The notes beneath the pieces were generated by a model. That model ran no database searches and was not told the DNA's origin. It saw only the letters and a list, made by a program, of their open reading frames with translations. A stretch of DNA of 64,000 nucleotides from Arthrobacter sp. B1I2 (lineage in GTDB: Bacteria; Actinomycetota; Actinomycetes; Actinomycetales; Micrococcaceae). This document shows, piece after piece, positions 1 through 8,090 of the stretch. Both the position numbers and the translations under genes were made by a program. Location: the NCBI RefSeq assembly GCF_030816485.1, contig NZ_JAUSYC010000001.1, forward strand, positions 868,001 through 932,000, in the 5' to 3' direction. Position 1 is the first letter of the stretch. The number at the start of each line of letters is the position of its first letter.

Positions 1-463
1 GTTCCGGCCTGCGGTCATTGAGGAAGGACAGCCCCTGCGGAGCCATTCCCACAAAGCCGCACTGAAGCTCGTCCAGTGCCCGGCTCAGCCGCTCCACGGC
101 ACCCGGCTCCAGCCAGACGTCGTCGTCCAAAAAGAGGCATTGGTCCGCCGTGGACCGGTCCAGCAGGAACTGGCGGTGTTCGGCCAGTCCGCGCCGCGGC
201 AGGTGCCGGAGCAGCGTGACCGGCCGGCCCTGTGCCTCAAGCACCCGCACCATCGCTGCGGCAGCGGGGTGCTCCCAGGCGGGCCGGCCCGATGATTGGT
301 CGCTGACCACGACGGCGAACGCGGGTTCGGACTGTGCGGCAAGTCCTGCGAGGGTGACGGCGAGCTCGGCCGGCCGGTTGCACGTGGGCACCAGGACATC
401 CACCGCTACCTTGTCCGGCTGTTCCTGCTGCCGCGCCCACTGCTCCGAAGATCTCCTGCCCAC
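1..463 (-). CDS. Glycosyltransferase family 2 protein, 3' end outside window
   Basis: The reading frame runs off the left edge, so only about 154 N-terminal residues are visible. They show a GT-A type glycosyltransferase start: a beta strand followed by VPTCNRP (about residues 24-30), a second strand ending in VVSDQSS, and the acidic metal/nucleotide-sugar site LFLDDDVW near residue 120. Such enzymes transfer a sugar from a nucleotide donor, often onto cell-envelope polymers; donor and acceptor cannot be told here. The start is a GTG at 463 preceded by AGGAAGG at a normal distance. The frame has no stop between 463 and the edge. Family call is firm, role unknown. Confidence 0.8.
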   Translation of the reverse strand, partial: MGRRSSEQWARQQEQPDKVAVDVLVPTCNRPAELAVTLAGLAAQSEPAFAVVVSDQSSGRPAWEHPAAAAMVRVLEAQGRPVTLLRHLPRRGLAEHRQFLLDRSTADQCLFLDDDVWLEPGAVERLSRALDELQCGFVGMAPQGLSFLNDRRPE

Positions 464-613
464 GGTCCACCTTCCTGGCGTTGGGATTGGGGATTTGCTT
501 CCGACTGTTCTGTACCCAGCCGGACGGGATGTATTCGCCCTGCCAGCCGGGCGGCACTGGTCCATGGGGGGTTCACCGGGGGTGGGCCGGCGGGTCAGCT
601 GGAACGGCAAAGA

Positions 614-652
614 CCCCCGCCTCCACTGCCTGGAAGGCAGCAGCAGCGGGGG
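614..652 (-). terminator. Nested hairpin, candidate terminator
   Basis: An outer stem CCCCCGC/GCGGGGG encloses a perfect inner hairpin CTGCC-TGGAA-GGCAG. It lies 20 bases past the stop of the acidic small gene that ends at 672 on the minus strand, and is followed on that strand by TCTTTG. The T-run is weak, so this is a probable rather than certain terminator. Confidence 0.5.
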
Positions 653-671
653 CCCGGTGGATCAGGCCGGC

Positions 672-1034
672 TTATCCGGCGTCGAAGCTTTCGTCGTCGT
701 CGTTGGGCGACTCCTCCTTTGGAAGGTCGTTTCCGCTGCCGTCCGGAATGCCCGTGGCTTCCTGGCCGGACTCCGAGGAAACCGGAGCCGACCCCTGGGA
801 ATCGTCATTGGACTCATCGATCTCGGCCGCGCTGGAGGGAAGATCCATGTCGTGCGGGACGGGGTTCTGGCCCGTGCCCGACTGCGGTTCGTTGGTGTCC
901 GCGCCGGCCGAAGACGTGCCGCCGGACTGCTGGCCCTGGCCGCCCTGGGTACCGGCCGCCTCCTGTTCGGCGGTGGGGGTGCCGTAGCCGCCCGGGGCCG
1001 TCTCGGGCTCAGCCTGCTGGTTTTCCTGCGTCAT
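672..1034 (-). CDS. Acidic low-complexity protein, function unknown
   Basis: This 120-residue protein is rich in Gly, Ser, Gln, Asp and Glu, has no hydrophobic segment, no cysteine and no domain I recognise. The last third is strongly acidic (ending in PNDDDESFDAG). The start is supported by AGGAGGAA just upstream of the ATG. Its composition resembles other disordered, hydrophilic proteins in this first 15 kb (12606-12842, 12978-13427), which may suggest a desiccation or general-stress role, but that is inference from composition alone. A hairpin terminator candidate follows. Confidence 0.7.
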   Translation of the reverse strand: MTQENQQAEPETAPGGYGTPTAEQEAAGTQGGQGQQSGGTSSAGADTNEPQSGTGQNPVPHDMDLPSSAAEIDESNDDSQGSAPVSSESGQEATGIPDGSGNDLPKEESPNDDDESFDAG

Positions 1035-1112
1035 GCTTCCTCCTGTTGTGCGTTGCCGATATTGCTGGTCTGGTGATGCTGGCTTGGATGCCCCTGTTCG
1101 GGACGATCCTGC

Positions 1113-2012
1113 TCAGAGCCCTTTTCCGCCGGTGACCGGCAGGACTGCGCCGGAAATGTAGGATCCGTCTTCAGACGCGAGCAGTACATACGCCGCGGCA
1201 AGTTCTGCCGGCTGCCCCGCGCGCTCCAGCGGTGTGTCCTGCCCGAAGGAGGGGAGCTTGTCCGGCCACTCGGTGGCAGGGATCAGGGGCGTCCAGATGG
1301 GGCCGGGAGCCACAGCGTTGACGCGGATCCCCTTGGGCCCGAGTTCCTGCGCCAGGGCTTTGGTGAACGCGACCTGCGCGGCTTTGGTCATGGCGTAGTC
1401 GATCAGCCCGGGCGATGGGTTGAAGGCCTGGATTGAGGCCGTGGTGATGATCGAGGCCCCGGCCTTCAGGTGCGGCACGGCCGCCCGCGCGGACCACAGC
1501 AGCGAGTAAAGGTTGGTGCGGAAGACCCGGTCAAATTCCTCAGTGGGAAGCGTTTCAAGGCTCTCGCGGTTCTTCTGGTACGCGGCGTTCAGCACCAGGA
1601 CATCGAGGCGGCCGAACCCGGATACGGTCTCGTCCACAATGCGGGTGCTGAATTCCTCCTCGCGTCCGTCGCCGGGAAACAGGAGCACGCGGCGGCCCGC
1701 CTTCCGGATCCACTCCGCGGTGTCCTGCGCGTCGTCTTCCTCCTCGGGCAGGTAGGAGATGGCGACGTCGGCCCCCTCCCGGGCGAAGGCGATGGCCGCA
1801 GCCTTGCCGATGCCGGAGTCGCCGCCGGTGATGAGTGCTGCCTTGCCTTCGAGCTTGCCGTGGCCCTCGTAGCTGAGCTCGCCGTGGTCCGGTTTTGGGT
1901 CCATGGGCGCCGTGAGGCCGGGCTGCTTTTGTTCCTGTTCCGGGAACGGGCCCGAGTGGTAGCCGCCGCGCGGGTCTTTCGGCTGGTCTGTCTGCTTGTC
2001 CGTGTCGCTCAT
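1113..2012 (-). CDS. SDR family oxidoreductase, stress-type (YhxC/YdaD-like)
   Basis: A 299-residue short-chain dehydrogenase. The cofactor motif TGGDSGIG sits at residues 62-69, the NAAY variant of NNAG at 142-145, and the catalytic Ser193, Tyr206 and Lys210 (YAMTK) are present, so it should be an active NAD(P)-dependent oxidoreductase. A 50-residue hydrophilic N-terminal extension rich in Gln/Pro, ending just before the Rossmann fold, is typical of the Bacillus general-stress SDR subgroup (known of the family). The substrate is not predictable. It is divergently transcribed from the DUF6328 gene at 2234, with about 220 bases between them. Confidence 0.85.
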   Translation of the reverse strand: MSDTDKQTDQPKDPRGGYHSGPFPEQEQKQPGLTAPMDPKPDHGELSYEGHGKLEGKAALITGGDSGIGKAAAIAFAREGADVAISYLPEEEDDAQDTAEWIRKAGRRVLLFPGDGREEEFSTRIVDETVSGFGRLDVLVLNAAYQKNRESLETLPTEEFDRVFRTNLYSLLWSARAAVPHLKAGASIITTASIQAFNPSPGLIDYAMTKAAQVAFTKALAQELGPKGIRVNAVAPGPIWTPLIPATEWPDKLPSFGQDTPLERAGQPAELAAAYVLLASEDGSYISGAVLPVTGGKGL

Positions 2013-2233
2013 AGTCCGCCTGCCTGGTGTCGGTTGACCTGTGTCGGGTTGAGAAGAGCACCGCCGTGCTCCGGCCCTTCGAAGCTATCCCGGGCGGAGG
2101 TCCAAGTCCACCACTCCGGGTAATAATCAGTAAACTTATCAAATGTTGTAGCGGGCGCAACGGCCAGCCCTGTTTCTGGGTACGGGATGAGCAGAAAGAA
2201 GGCCGGGGCCGTTGCCGGAGAGAAGGAGGGCCG

Positions 2234-2755
2234 ATGTCCGAAGTTGAGGATTACACGGGCCGGACGGGACGCAATGAAACCCGTGAGGAGCAGCTTGACC
2301 GCAACTGGGCGGAACTCCTGCAGGAGCTGCGCGTGCTCCAGACCGGTGTCCAGATCCTGGCCGGCTTCCTGTTGACGCTGCCGTTCCAGCAGCGGTTCGA
2401 GAAGCTGAATGACTGGGAGGTTGGCCTCTACCTCACCAACGTGGTGATCGCCGCCCTGACCACAGCCTTCATCCTCCTCCCGGTCAGCGTGCACCGCCGG
2501 CTCTTCCGGAAGCGGCTCAAGGAAACCCTGGTATCCAGCGCCGACAGCATCACCAAGATCGCGCTTGGCGGCATCGCCCTGCTGAGTGCCGGAACGGCCG
2601 CCCTGGTGTTCGACGTTGCTGCCGGGCAGACGGCCGGCATCACCGCCGGCGGGGCGCTCCTGGGCGTCATGGTGGTCATGCTGGTGTTCGTGCCGCTTCA
2701 CCTGAACAAGCGGGCTTCAGGCAGACTCCTGCCGCCCGCATCGGAGAAGGAGTAA
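2234..2755 (+). CDS. DUF6328 family membrane protein
   Basis: A 173-residue protein with the DUF6328 signature: a hydrophilic start, then WAELLQELRVLQTGVQIL leading into four predicted membrane helices (about residues 36-55, 60-85, 100-120, 130-150) and a positively charged loop HRRLFRKR. I place the start at the ATG at 2234 because AGAAGGAGGG lies just before it and the family begins there; a longer frame upstream has no ribosome site. It is followed after three bases by the DUF6766 gene, so the two are co-transcribed. Function of the family is not established. Confidence 0.85.
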   Translation: MSEVEDYTGRTGRNETREEQLDRNWAELLQELRVLQTGVQILAGFLLTLPFQQRFEKLNDWEVGLYLTNVVIAALTTAFILLPVSVHRRLFRKRLKETLVSSADSITKIALGGIALLSAGTAALVFDVAAGQTAGITAGGALLGVMVVMLVFVPLHLNKRASGRLLPPASEKE

Positions 2756-2758
2756 GCC

Positions 2759-3421
2759 ATGCGTAAATGGGCAAAAGAGCACGGACTGCTGCTGGCCAAC
2801 GCGGGCCTCTTCCTGGCGTTTTTCGCCGGCATGATCCTCTCAGGCGCCGCGTCCTACAGCGACGATCAGCAGGCGCACGGGGAACCTGCGGTCTCGGTCC
2901 TGCAGTTCCTGGGCACCGGCGCCTTCGTCGAGGCCACCTTTGAGAACTGGGAATCGGAATTCCTGCAGATGGCCATGTATGTGGTCCTGACGGTGTTCCT
3001 TTTCCAGAAGGGCTCTTCCGAATCCAAGCCGGTGGGCAGGAAAGCACCGCAGGACGAAGACCCACGCGAAGCCAACATCAGCAAGGCCACGCCGTGGCCG
3101 ATCCGGCGCGGCGGCGTGGTGCTCAAGTTCTACGAGCACTCCCTGTCGATCATGTTCTTCGTGTTGTTCCTCGCCTCATTTATCCTGCACGCCGCCGGTG
3201 GCGTGGATGAGTACAACCAGGACCAGCAGAGCCATGGCCAGCCCGCCATCACGTTCCTGCAGTACCTGGGCACCAGCCGGTTCTGGTTCGAGTCCTTCCA
3301 GAACTGGCAAAGCGAGTTCCTGGCCGTCGCCGTCCTGGTGGGCGCGTCGGTCTACCTCCGGGAAAAGGGGTCCCCGGAATCGAAGCCCGTTGCAGAACCC
3401 CACTACGAGACCGGGGCCTGA
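2759..3421 (+). CDS. DUF6766 family membrane protein with internal duplication
   Basis: A 220-residue integral membrane protein made of two copies of one unit, residues about 8-92 and 127-211. Each copy has a membrane helix, a D-x-Q-x-HG-x-PA segment, LQ-x-LGT, a NW-x-SEFL motif, a second helix and a terminal KGS-x-ESKPV. The family is normally seen as membrane proteins of this length, and its function is unknown. It starts three bases after the DUF6328 stop, so the pair are probably made together; the AAGGAG ribosome site is within the end of the preceding gene. Confidence 0.85.
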   Translation: MRKWAKEHGLLLANAGLFLAFFAGMILSGAASYSDDQQAHGEPAVSVLQFLGTGAFVEATFENWESEFLQMAMYVVLTVFLFQKGSSESKPVGRKAPQDEDPREANISKATPWPIRRGGVVLKFYEHSLSIMFFVLFLASFILHAAGGVDEYNQDQQSHGQPAITFLQYLGTSRFWFESFQNWQSEFLAVAVLVGASVYLREKGSPESKPVAEPHYETGA

Positions 3422-3465
3422 GGGCCCAATCCAACCCAACCAGCCCATCCAAGAGGAGAAACTGT

Positions 3466-3855
3466 ATGAGAACTTTCGTGCGAACCACCCTGCTGGCCCT
3501 GCTGCTCCTGGCCGCCCCGGCCCTTCCCGCCGGCGCGGCAACGGCCACGGCCGCACCTGCCGCCGCCGTCCAGGCCGCACCTGCCGCCGCCGTCCAGGCC
3601 GGCCCGGCCGCGGCGGTCCCGGCACACGTGGCCTCGGGATCCTTCGGAGTGGCGTTGCCGGCAGGCACTTCTCCCACGCCGTCACCCGGGGATACAGCGT
3701 CCACCGGCCCGGCCAACCCCGGCACGGGTGAATCGGCCCAGAATGAGTCCACGCGCCTGAACTACTTCCCGTGGGTGATAGCTGGAGTCGCGATCCTGCT
3801 GGTGATTGCGATCCTGATCATCCGGCGCCGCCGCAACACCACGATCGTGGGCTAG
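3466..3855 (+). CDS. Small membrane-anchored Ala/Pro-rich exported protein
   Basis: A 129-residue protein with a signal peptide (residues 1-27, cleaved near AGA-AT), an Ala-Pro-Val rich stretch of short APAAAVQA repeats (residues 30-53), a Ser/Thr/Pro/Gly linker, and one C-terminal membrane helix (about 102-119) followed by RRRR and a short tail. The layout is that of a sortase-type or single-pass surface protein, but no LPXTG or LAXTG motif precedes the helix. It lies 44 bases after the DUF6766 gene with a good ribosome site (AAGAGGAG), so it probably belongs to the same transcript. No function is assigned. Confidence 0.75.
   Translation: MRTFVRTTLLALLLLAAPALPAGAATATAAPAAAVQAAPAAAVQAGPAAAVPAHVASGSFGVALPAGTSPTPSPGDTASTGPANPGTGESAQNESTRLNYFPWVIAGVAILLVIAILIIRRRRNTTIVG
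3553..3600 (+). repeat. Two perfect 24-bp tandem repeats (with a third decayed copy)
   Basis: Bases 3553-3576 and 3577-3600 are identical 24-base units encoding APAAAVQA; a diverged third unit follows to 3624 (GPAAAVPA). The unit length is a multiple of three, so copy-number change would alter only the length of the Ala/Pro stalk. Confidence 0.9.
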
Positions 3856-3860
3856 TACAG

Positions 3861-4985
3861 CTAGGCTCCCTCAAGTACCTGGCTTGTTGCCCAGGCCAGG
3901 TACTTGCCGGCGTTCGCCACGGCGTCATCAGGGCCCGATGCGACATCCAGCAGCTGCGCCGCGGCAACCACGCCGTGCCCGGCGAGATCTTCCGGGGTCA
4001 CCAAAATCCGTCCGGCCACCACGATGACGGGGATTCCGCGTTCCCGGGCGGCATCCGCGAGCGCGATCGGCGCCTTGCCGGTGAGTGATTGCGAATCCAT
4101 CGATCCTTCACCGGTGATCACCAGGTCCGCCTGGTCAAGTTGCCCGGCCAGGCCGGTAAGCCCCGCCACCAGGGCGAAGCCGCCTTCCAGCGTTGCGTTG
4201 GTGAAGGCAAGGAACGACGCCGGGAAGCCGCCGGCGGCGCCGGCGCCGGGGACGTTCACGTCCCGGCCCGTTGCTTCCCGCAGGATTGAGGCCCAGTTGC
4301 GCAGCCCGGCGTCGAGCATTTCAACGCTCTCCTGGTCAGCACCCTTTTGGGGTGCGAAAACGTGGGCGGCGCCGGACGGCCCGTACAGCGGGTTGCGGAC
4401 ATCGACGGCGATGCGGAATGTGGCTGTGGACAACCGGGGGTCAAGCCCGCTCGTGTCCAGGGCGACGACGTCAGCCAGCGAACCGCCGCCCAGGGGAACC
4501 ACGTTCCCGGCGGAATCCAGGGGCTTCAGGCCCAGGGCGCGCAGTGCGCCGCTGCCGCCGTCGGTCATGGCCGAACCGCCCAGGCCCAGAACAATCTCGG
4601 TGGCGCCCGCGTCCAGGGCGGCCGCGATGAGCTGGCCGCATCCGTAGCTGTGGGCGCGCAAGGCGTTGGCGGGAGTTGGTTCCATGTCAGCGAGGCCGGA
4701 GGCCTGGGCCGTTTCGATCACGGCGGTGGCCTTGCCGCCGCCGGCCTTGTGGATTGCCCAGGCGGCGCCGAGCGGGGCGAGGATGGGCCCCACCACGGCG
4801 TTCAGCCGCTCTTCGTAGCCTGCCGCCACGGCTGCCTCAAGGGTGCCCTCCCCGCCGTCGGCAATGGGGAACTGGGTGGCAACGGCGTCCGGGTATACCC
4901 GCAAAGCGCCTTCCGCGATGGCGGCGGCGGCCTCAGCCGCGGTAAGGGACCCCTTGAACTTGTCCGGAGCGATAAGAATGCGCAT
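3861..4985 (-). CDS. Glycerate 2-kinase (GlxK/GarK type)
   Basis: A 374-residue glycerate kinase, which phosphorylates D-glycerate to a phosphoglycerate and feeds glyoxylate, tartronate or aldarate breakdown into glycolysis. Family hallmarks are APDKFKGSLTA at the start, IADGGEGTLE near residue 42, the glycine-rich LGLGGSAMTDGGSGAL in the middle and ITGEGSMDSQSLTGK in the last third. I chose the ATG at 4985, where the family alignment begins, over longer frames; GGAG precedes it. It ends only six bases from the convergent gene 3466-3855, and the tail of the coding region contains a strong hairpin. No pathway partner is adjacent. Confidence 0.88.
   Translation of the reverse strand: MRILIAPDKFKGSLTAAEAAAAIAEGALRVYPDAVATQFPIADGGEGTLEAAVAAGYEERLNAVVGPILAPLGAAWAIHKAGGGKATAVIETAQASGLADMEPTPANALRAHSYGCGQLIAAALDAGATEIVLGLGGSAMTDGGSGALRALGLKPLDSAGNVVPLGGGSLADVVALDTSGLDPRLSTATFRIAVDVRNPLYGPSGAAHVFAPQKGADQESVEMLDAGLRNWASILREATGRDVNVPGAGAAGGFPASFLAFTNATLEGGFALVAGLTGLAGQLDQADLVITGEGSMDSQSLTGKAPIALADAARERGIPVIVVAGRILVTPEDLAGHGVVAAAQLLDVASGPDDAVANAGKYLAWATSQVLEGA
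3872..3906. terminator. 12-bp perfect hairpin inside the 3' end of the glycerate kinase gene
   Basis: CAAGTACCTGGC pairs perfectly with GCCAGGTACTTG across an 11-base loop. It lies 17 bases past the stop of the plus-strand gene ending at 3855 and within the last codons of the minus-strand glycerate kinase. It probably terminates the plus-strand transcript while also coding protein. There is no clear T-run. Confidence 0.55.
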
Positions 4986-5094
4986 GCGCTCCATCATGCC
5001 AGCAAGGGCGCGGAAAGCGCTTGCCAAATCCGGGATATGGACCTCTATGACTGGCGCCTCGGCCGGGCAGGAACTGCTGCCCCGCCGGAGGCGG

Positions 5095-5904
5095 CTATGC
5101 CTCGCGCCAGTCGTTGCTGGTGATGTGCGATCCCGCCTGCGGACCCATCTGGAGCATGCCGCCGTCAACCACCCAGGCCGCACCGGTCACGTAGCTGGAC
5201 GCGGGCGAGGCGAGGAACGCAATGACGTCCGCTATCTCCCGTGCATGCCCTGGCCGGCCGAGCGGCACCCCGGGCCGCTCCGTCGTCGTGGGATCCTGGT
5301 CCTCCTGCCCCGTCATGGGCGTGGCGATCTCGCCGGGGGCCACCGTATTGGCGGTGATGCCATACTGGCCCAGCTCCAACGCCAGCGTCTTCATGAGCCC
5401 GCCCAGGCCGTGCTTGGACGCGTCGTACGCGGACGAGCCGACGCGGGGCTGGAACTCGTGCACGCTGGACACCGCCACCAGCCGGCCACCGCTGCCGGCC
5501 TTGACCATGCGCCTTGCCGCTGCCTGCAGGCAGACGAACGCGCCGTTGAGGTTCGTATCCAGGATCTGCATCCAGTCATCGATGCCCATGTCCAGGAACC
5601 TGGTACTTGCCCCAGTGCCCGCATTGTTCACGAAGACGTCCAGCCCGCCCAGCTCCTCGGCAAGCTCGTCGATGACACCCGCAGCAGCCTGGAGTTCGGT
5701 GGTGTCCAACTGCCGGACCACAGCCTTTCGGCCCAGGCCGCGGATCTCTTCGGCGGTTCCCTCGGCGCCCGCCTTGTCCGTATGCCAGGTGACGCCAATG
5801 TCCATCCCGGCTCGGGCGAGCGCCACGGCGGTGGCCTTGCCGATCCCTGAGTCGGAGGCGGTGACGATGGCAGTGGTGGGCGTGAAGTTGCTGGTTTCCG
5901 GCAT
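5095..5904 (-). CDS. SDR family NAD(P)-dependent oxidoreductase
   Basis: A 269-residue classical short-chain dehydrogenase. It has the cofactor motif TASDSGIGKA (residues 15-24), NNAG near residue 92, the catalytic Ser of VSSVHEF, YDASK, and the PG-x-I-x-T motif after it; the end VVDGGM is also typical. The canonical Gly of TGxxxGxG is Ala-Ser here (TASDSGIG), seen in a 3-oxoacyl-reductase-like subgroup. The substrate cannot be inferred. An AAAGGA ribosome site precedes the ATG. It lies 109 bases upstream of glycerate kinase on the same strand, but no functional link is evident. Confidence 0.85.
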   Translation of the reverse strand: MPETSNFTPTTAIVTASDSGIGKATAVALARAGMDIGVTWHTDKAGAEGTAEEIRGLGRKAVVRQLDTTELQAAAGVIDELAEELGGLDVFVNNAGTGASTRFLDMGIDDWMQILDTNLNGAFVCLQAAARRMVKAGSGGRLVAVSSVHEFQPRVGSSAYDASKHGLGGLMKTLALELGQYGITANTVAPGEIATPMTGQEDQDPTTTERPGVPLGRPGHAREIADVIAFLASPASSYVTGAAWVVDGGMLQMGPQAGSHITSNDWREA

Positions 5905-5957
5905 GGCGGGTCCTTTCGTTGGGTCAGGCGGGTCAATGGGCCAGGCGGCTCGCGAAG

Positions 5958-6404
5958 TCAGGCGGGGCGGCGGAGATCGGGCTGGTAGGACTCATCATCG
6001 GCCTCGGTGGAGGATCCCCGGCCTGCTGCCTCAAGGTCCGGCTGGGTTTCCGGCACGGACATCAACGGGACCGCGAAGGTCACCACGAGCCGGCCATCAG
6101 CATCATCCGCCGACCTGACGGTCAGGCTCCTGGTGCCGGGCGGCACCGACGGGGCAAACACCTGCAGGTTGCGGGAAGCGACCGTTGCCGATTCCTGCAG
6201 GGTGTATTCGGTTCCGAAATGATCCTGGAGCACCAGCCGGGGCTCGGGCGCGTCATCCGAGGGAAGGTGGATGTTGACCACCAGCCCGGAGGCCCACACC
6301 TCTACTGAAAGGATGGTGAATTCGGTGGCGGAGGTGACGTGCCGTCCATAGGTGGGGGGCAGCAGCATCCGGCGGAGTGAGCCGGACGGAATGAGGTTGC
6401 TCAT
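5958..6404 (-). CDS. Conserved hypothetical protein
   Basis: A 148-residue protein without signal peptide or membrane helix. Residues 20-110 alternate hydrophobic and polar residues in a way expected of a beta-sandwich (for example LVVNIHL, RLVLQDHF, SLTVRS, RLVVTFAVPL), and the last 30 residues are charged and probably disordered. I do not recognise a family. CAGGAA precedes the ATG. It lies between two other minus-strand genes of the stress-like block and may share their transcript. Confidence 0.65.
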   Translation of the reverse strand: MSNLIPSGSLRRMLLPPTYGRHVTSATEFTILSVEVWASGLVVNIHLPSDDAPEPRLVLQDHFGTEYTLQESATVASRNLQVFAPSVPPGTRSLTVRSADDADGRLVVTFAVPLMSVPETQPDLEAAGRGSSTEADDESYQPDLRRPA

Positions 6405-6494
6405 GATGGTTCCTGTAGGTCTTGCGCCGGCGGCCGGCGCATCAGCACCGGAGGATGATCCGGTGCCGGCCGAACGCTGGGGCGCGGGTGCGGC

Positions 6495-6944
6495 TTAGGC
6501 GTCTTCCCGATTGGGATTCTCCAACCGGAAGAAATTGGATTGTGTGCCGTCGCTGCGCTGTTCCTGGTAAATAAAGTTCAGTTTCCGGGTGTCGAAGGTG
6601 TCAAACCATTCGTCCCAGCTGATGTGGCGGAGCTTGTCGTCCTTGCCACCGAAGTCGATCCGCAGCACTCCGAGATGGTCGCCGTGTTCGGTGCCTTCCA
6701 CGGTGGCGGGAACACCGTCGCGCTCCTCCGCCCACTGTCTGATGACTTCATGGTGGGTGGTGGCCAGGCTGCGGCCTTCGCGTTCCGGTTCGTCGTCCGT
6801 TGAAGTGACTTCCTGTGAGTACTTCAGGGACTTGGAGGAGTCCGGCCCGTGCCGGATCCTGCCGTCCTCCGGGCCTGCGCCCAGGTCGTCTTCGTCCCTG
6901 TTTTCATCCGCTTTGCCGGCCTTGGTGCCTTTGTCTTCTGCCAC
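6495..6944 (-). CDS. Small conserved protein with hydrophilic N-terminus
   Basis: A 149-residue protein in two parts. Residues 1-60 are charged and probably disordered. Residues 62-145 form a compact domain with HHEVIRQWAEERDG, a VLRIDFGG strand, ISWDEWFDTFD and a final FFRLENP; small proteins with this domain are widespread in bacteria and are often mislabelled as glucan branching enzymes, which the length excludes. No function is assigned. The promoter region 25 bases upstream of the start contains a perfect palindrome (6970-6987). The coding region opens after GGAAAGGAGG, a very strong ribosome site. Confidence 0.7.
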   Translation of the reverse strand: MAEDKGTKAGKADENRDEDDLGAGPEDGRIRHGPDSSKSLKYSQEVTSTDDEPEREGRSLATTHHEVIRQWAEERDGVPATVEGTEHGDHLGVLRIDFGGKDDKLRHISWDEWFDTFDTRKLNFIYQEQRSDGTQSNFFRLENPNREDA

Positions 6945-6969
6945 GGCGGCCTCCTTTCCTCCGGCTAAC

Positions 6970-6987
6970 TAGTAAGTCTACTTACTA
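6970..6987. promoter_or_regulatory. Perfect 8-bp dyad, likely operator
   Basis: TAGTAAGTCTACTTACTA is an inverted repeat with 8-base arms and a 2-base centre, AT-rich within GC-rich DNA. It lies 26-43 bases upstream of the minus-strand start at 6944, where a promoter would be. A related imperfect dyad occurs at 12893-12914. Confidence 0.6.
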
Positions 6988-7099
6988 TGGAGCCTCCGGA
7001 TCCGCCCCCTGTCAAGGGGATGGAAGGTACTCTGCGGATGGCCTGCGCAGATTCGGGGAAGTCTGCGGGACGGCTGGGGGTTTGCCCGCAAGGCCAGGG

Positions 7100-7921
7100 C
7101 TATCGCCGCGGACGGACCACAGCGAAATACCCGGGCACCCGGTCCTGGCCAGGCACCCCTGTCACGGGATTGGTTTCGATGGCCACGTGGCCGTCCTCAA
7201 GGAGTTCCCAGTCCGACGCCGGGAACGCACGTTCGCGCTCTTCGGGCCCGAAGTGCCCGGGCATGGGAAGCCCGCGGATGGCCAGTTCCAACGGCGCCGG
7301 GATGCCGCGGGTGGTTGCCCCGAGGTGGGTCACATAATCCACCGGGTTCCCCTGGAAGTTGGTTTCCGCCATGAACACCGTGCCGCGGCGGCCCACCAGG
7401 ATCCGCAGGTTTTCGACCAGCGCCGCTTGATGGGCCTGGTCGAGGACATGCAGTACGCCGCGGATGAAGACGTTGGCGCCGTCCCCGTCCAGGTGCAAGG
7501 ACTCTGCCAGGGCTGCACCGGCGCCGTCCGCCGTCATGTCGCGTGCTTCAAATGCCGTGTTGCCGGTTTCTGCGGACTCCGCCCGCGCCCTGGCAACTGC
7601 ATGCTGGGAGACGTCCACGCCGATGACCCTGGGGAAGATCCCGGCGAGCGCGCGGGTAAAGCTGCCGTGCCCGCAGCCGGTGTCCACCACTGGAAGCGCC
7701 GGGTCCAGGTAACGCAGGAGGCTGTCCTGGTATCCCTGGAACTCATGGTTACTGCCCGAATCCCACAGGACCTCGCCGCCCGGGCCGGTGGCGCTGATGC
7801 CTGCCCAGTACCGGTCCCACGCCTGGTGCCGGTCCTTTGGGGCGCTCCGCGACAGCCTGACGAGCTTGGGGATCATCAGGTACTTCTGCCAGGCGTACCG
7901 GGGCGACTTTGTTGAGGACAC
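7100..7921 (-). CDS. Class I SAM-dependent methyltransferase
   Basis: A 273-residue protein with the Rossmann methyltransferase core: motif I VVDTGCGHGSF (about residues 77-87), the acidic residue after strand 2 (VIGVDVSQ), ARDMTAD and a motif IV-like FIRGVLHVL. The overall layout fits methyltransferases of the methyltransferase-25/31 type acting on a small molecule or lipid; the substrate is unknown. It starts with ATG at 7921 and is divergent from the histidine kinase, sharing a 169-base intergenic region (7922-8090) that must hold both promoters. No partner gene suggests a pathway. Confidence 0.8.
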   Translation of the reverse strand: MSSTKSPRYAWQKYLMIPKLVRLSRSAPKDRHQAWDRYWAGISATGPGGEVLWDSGSNHEFQGYQDSLLRYLDPALPVVDTGCGHGSFTRALAGIFPRVIGVDVSQHAVARARAESAETGNTAFEARDMTADGAGAALAESLHLDGDGANVFIRGVLHVLDQAHQAALVENLRILVGRRGTVFMAETNFQGNPVDYVTHLGATTRGIPAPLELAIRGLPMPGHFGPEERERAFPASDWELLEDGHVAIETNPVTGVPGQDRVPGYFAVVRPRR

Positions 7922-8090
7922 GGCTCAAATATATGGTCCCTCGAGCCCCGCCGGCGGACCTTCGGCAACATTACGGCGTGCCACAGCCTCCCCGGCCCTG
8001 GCCAAAGGTGGACGTAAGGGTCCGCACGATGTGGACCCGCCGCGCCCGCTTCCCCCTAGAATGTACTCAACTGGGAGGGAAGGGAGCACC

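Noticed and set aside
2125..2142. CAGTAAACTTATC dyad between the SDR and DUF6328 genes as a third copy of the GTAAG operator
   Set aside because: The arms resemble the 6970 site but the spacing is four bases shorter, so it would not bind the same dimer; left as coincidence.
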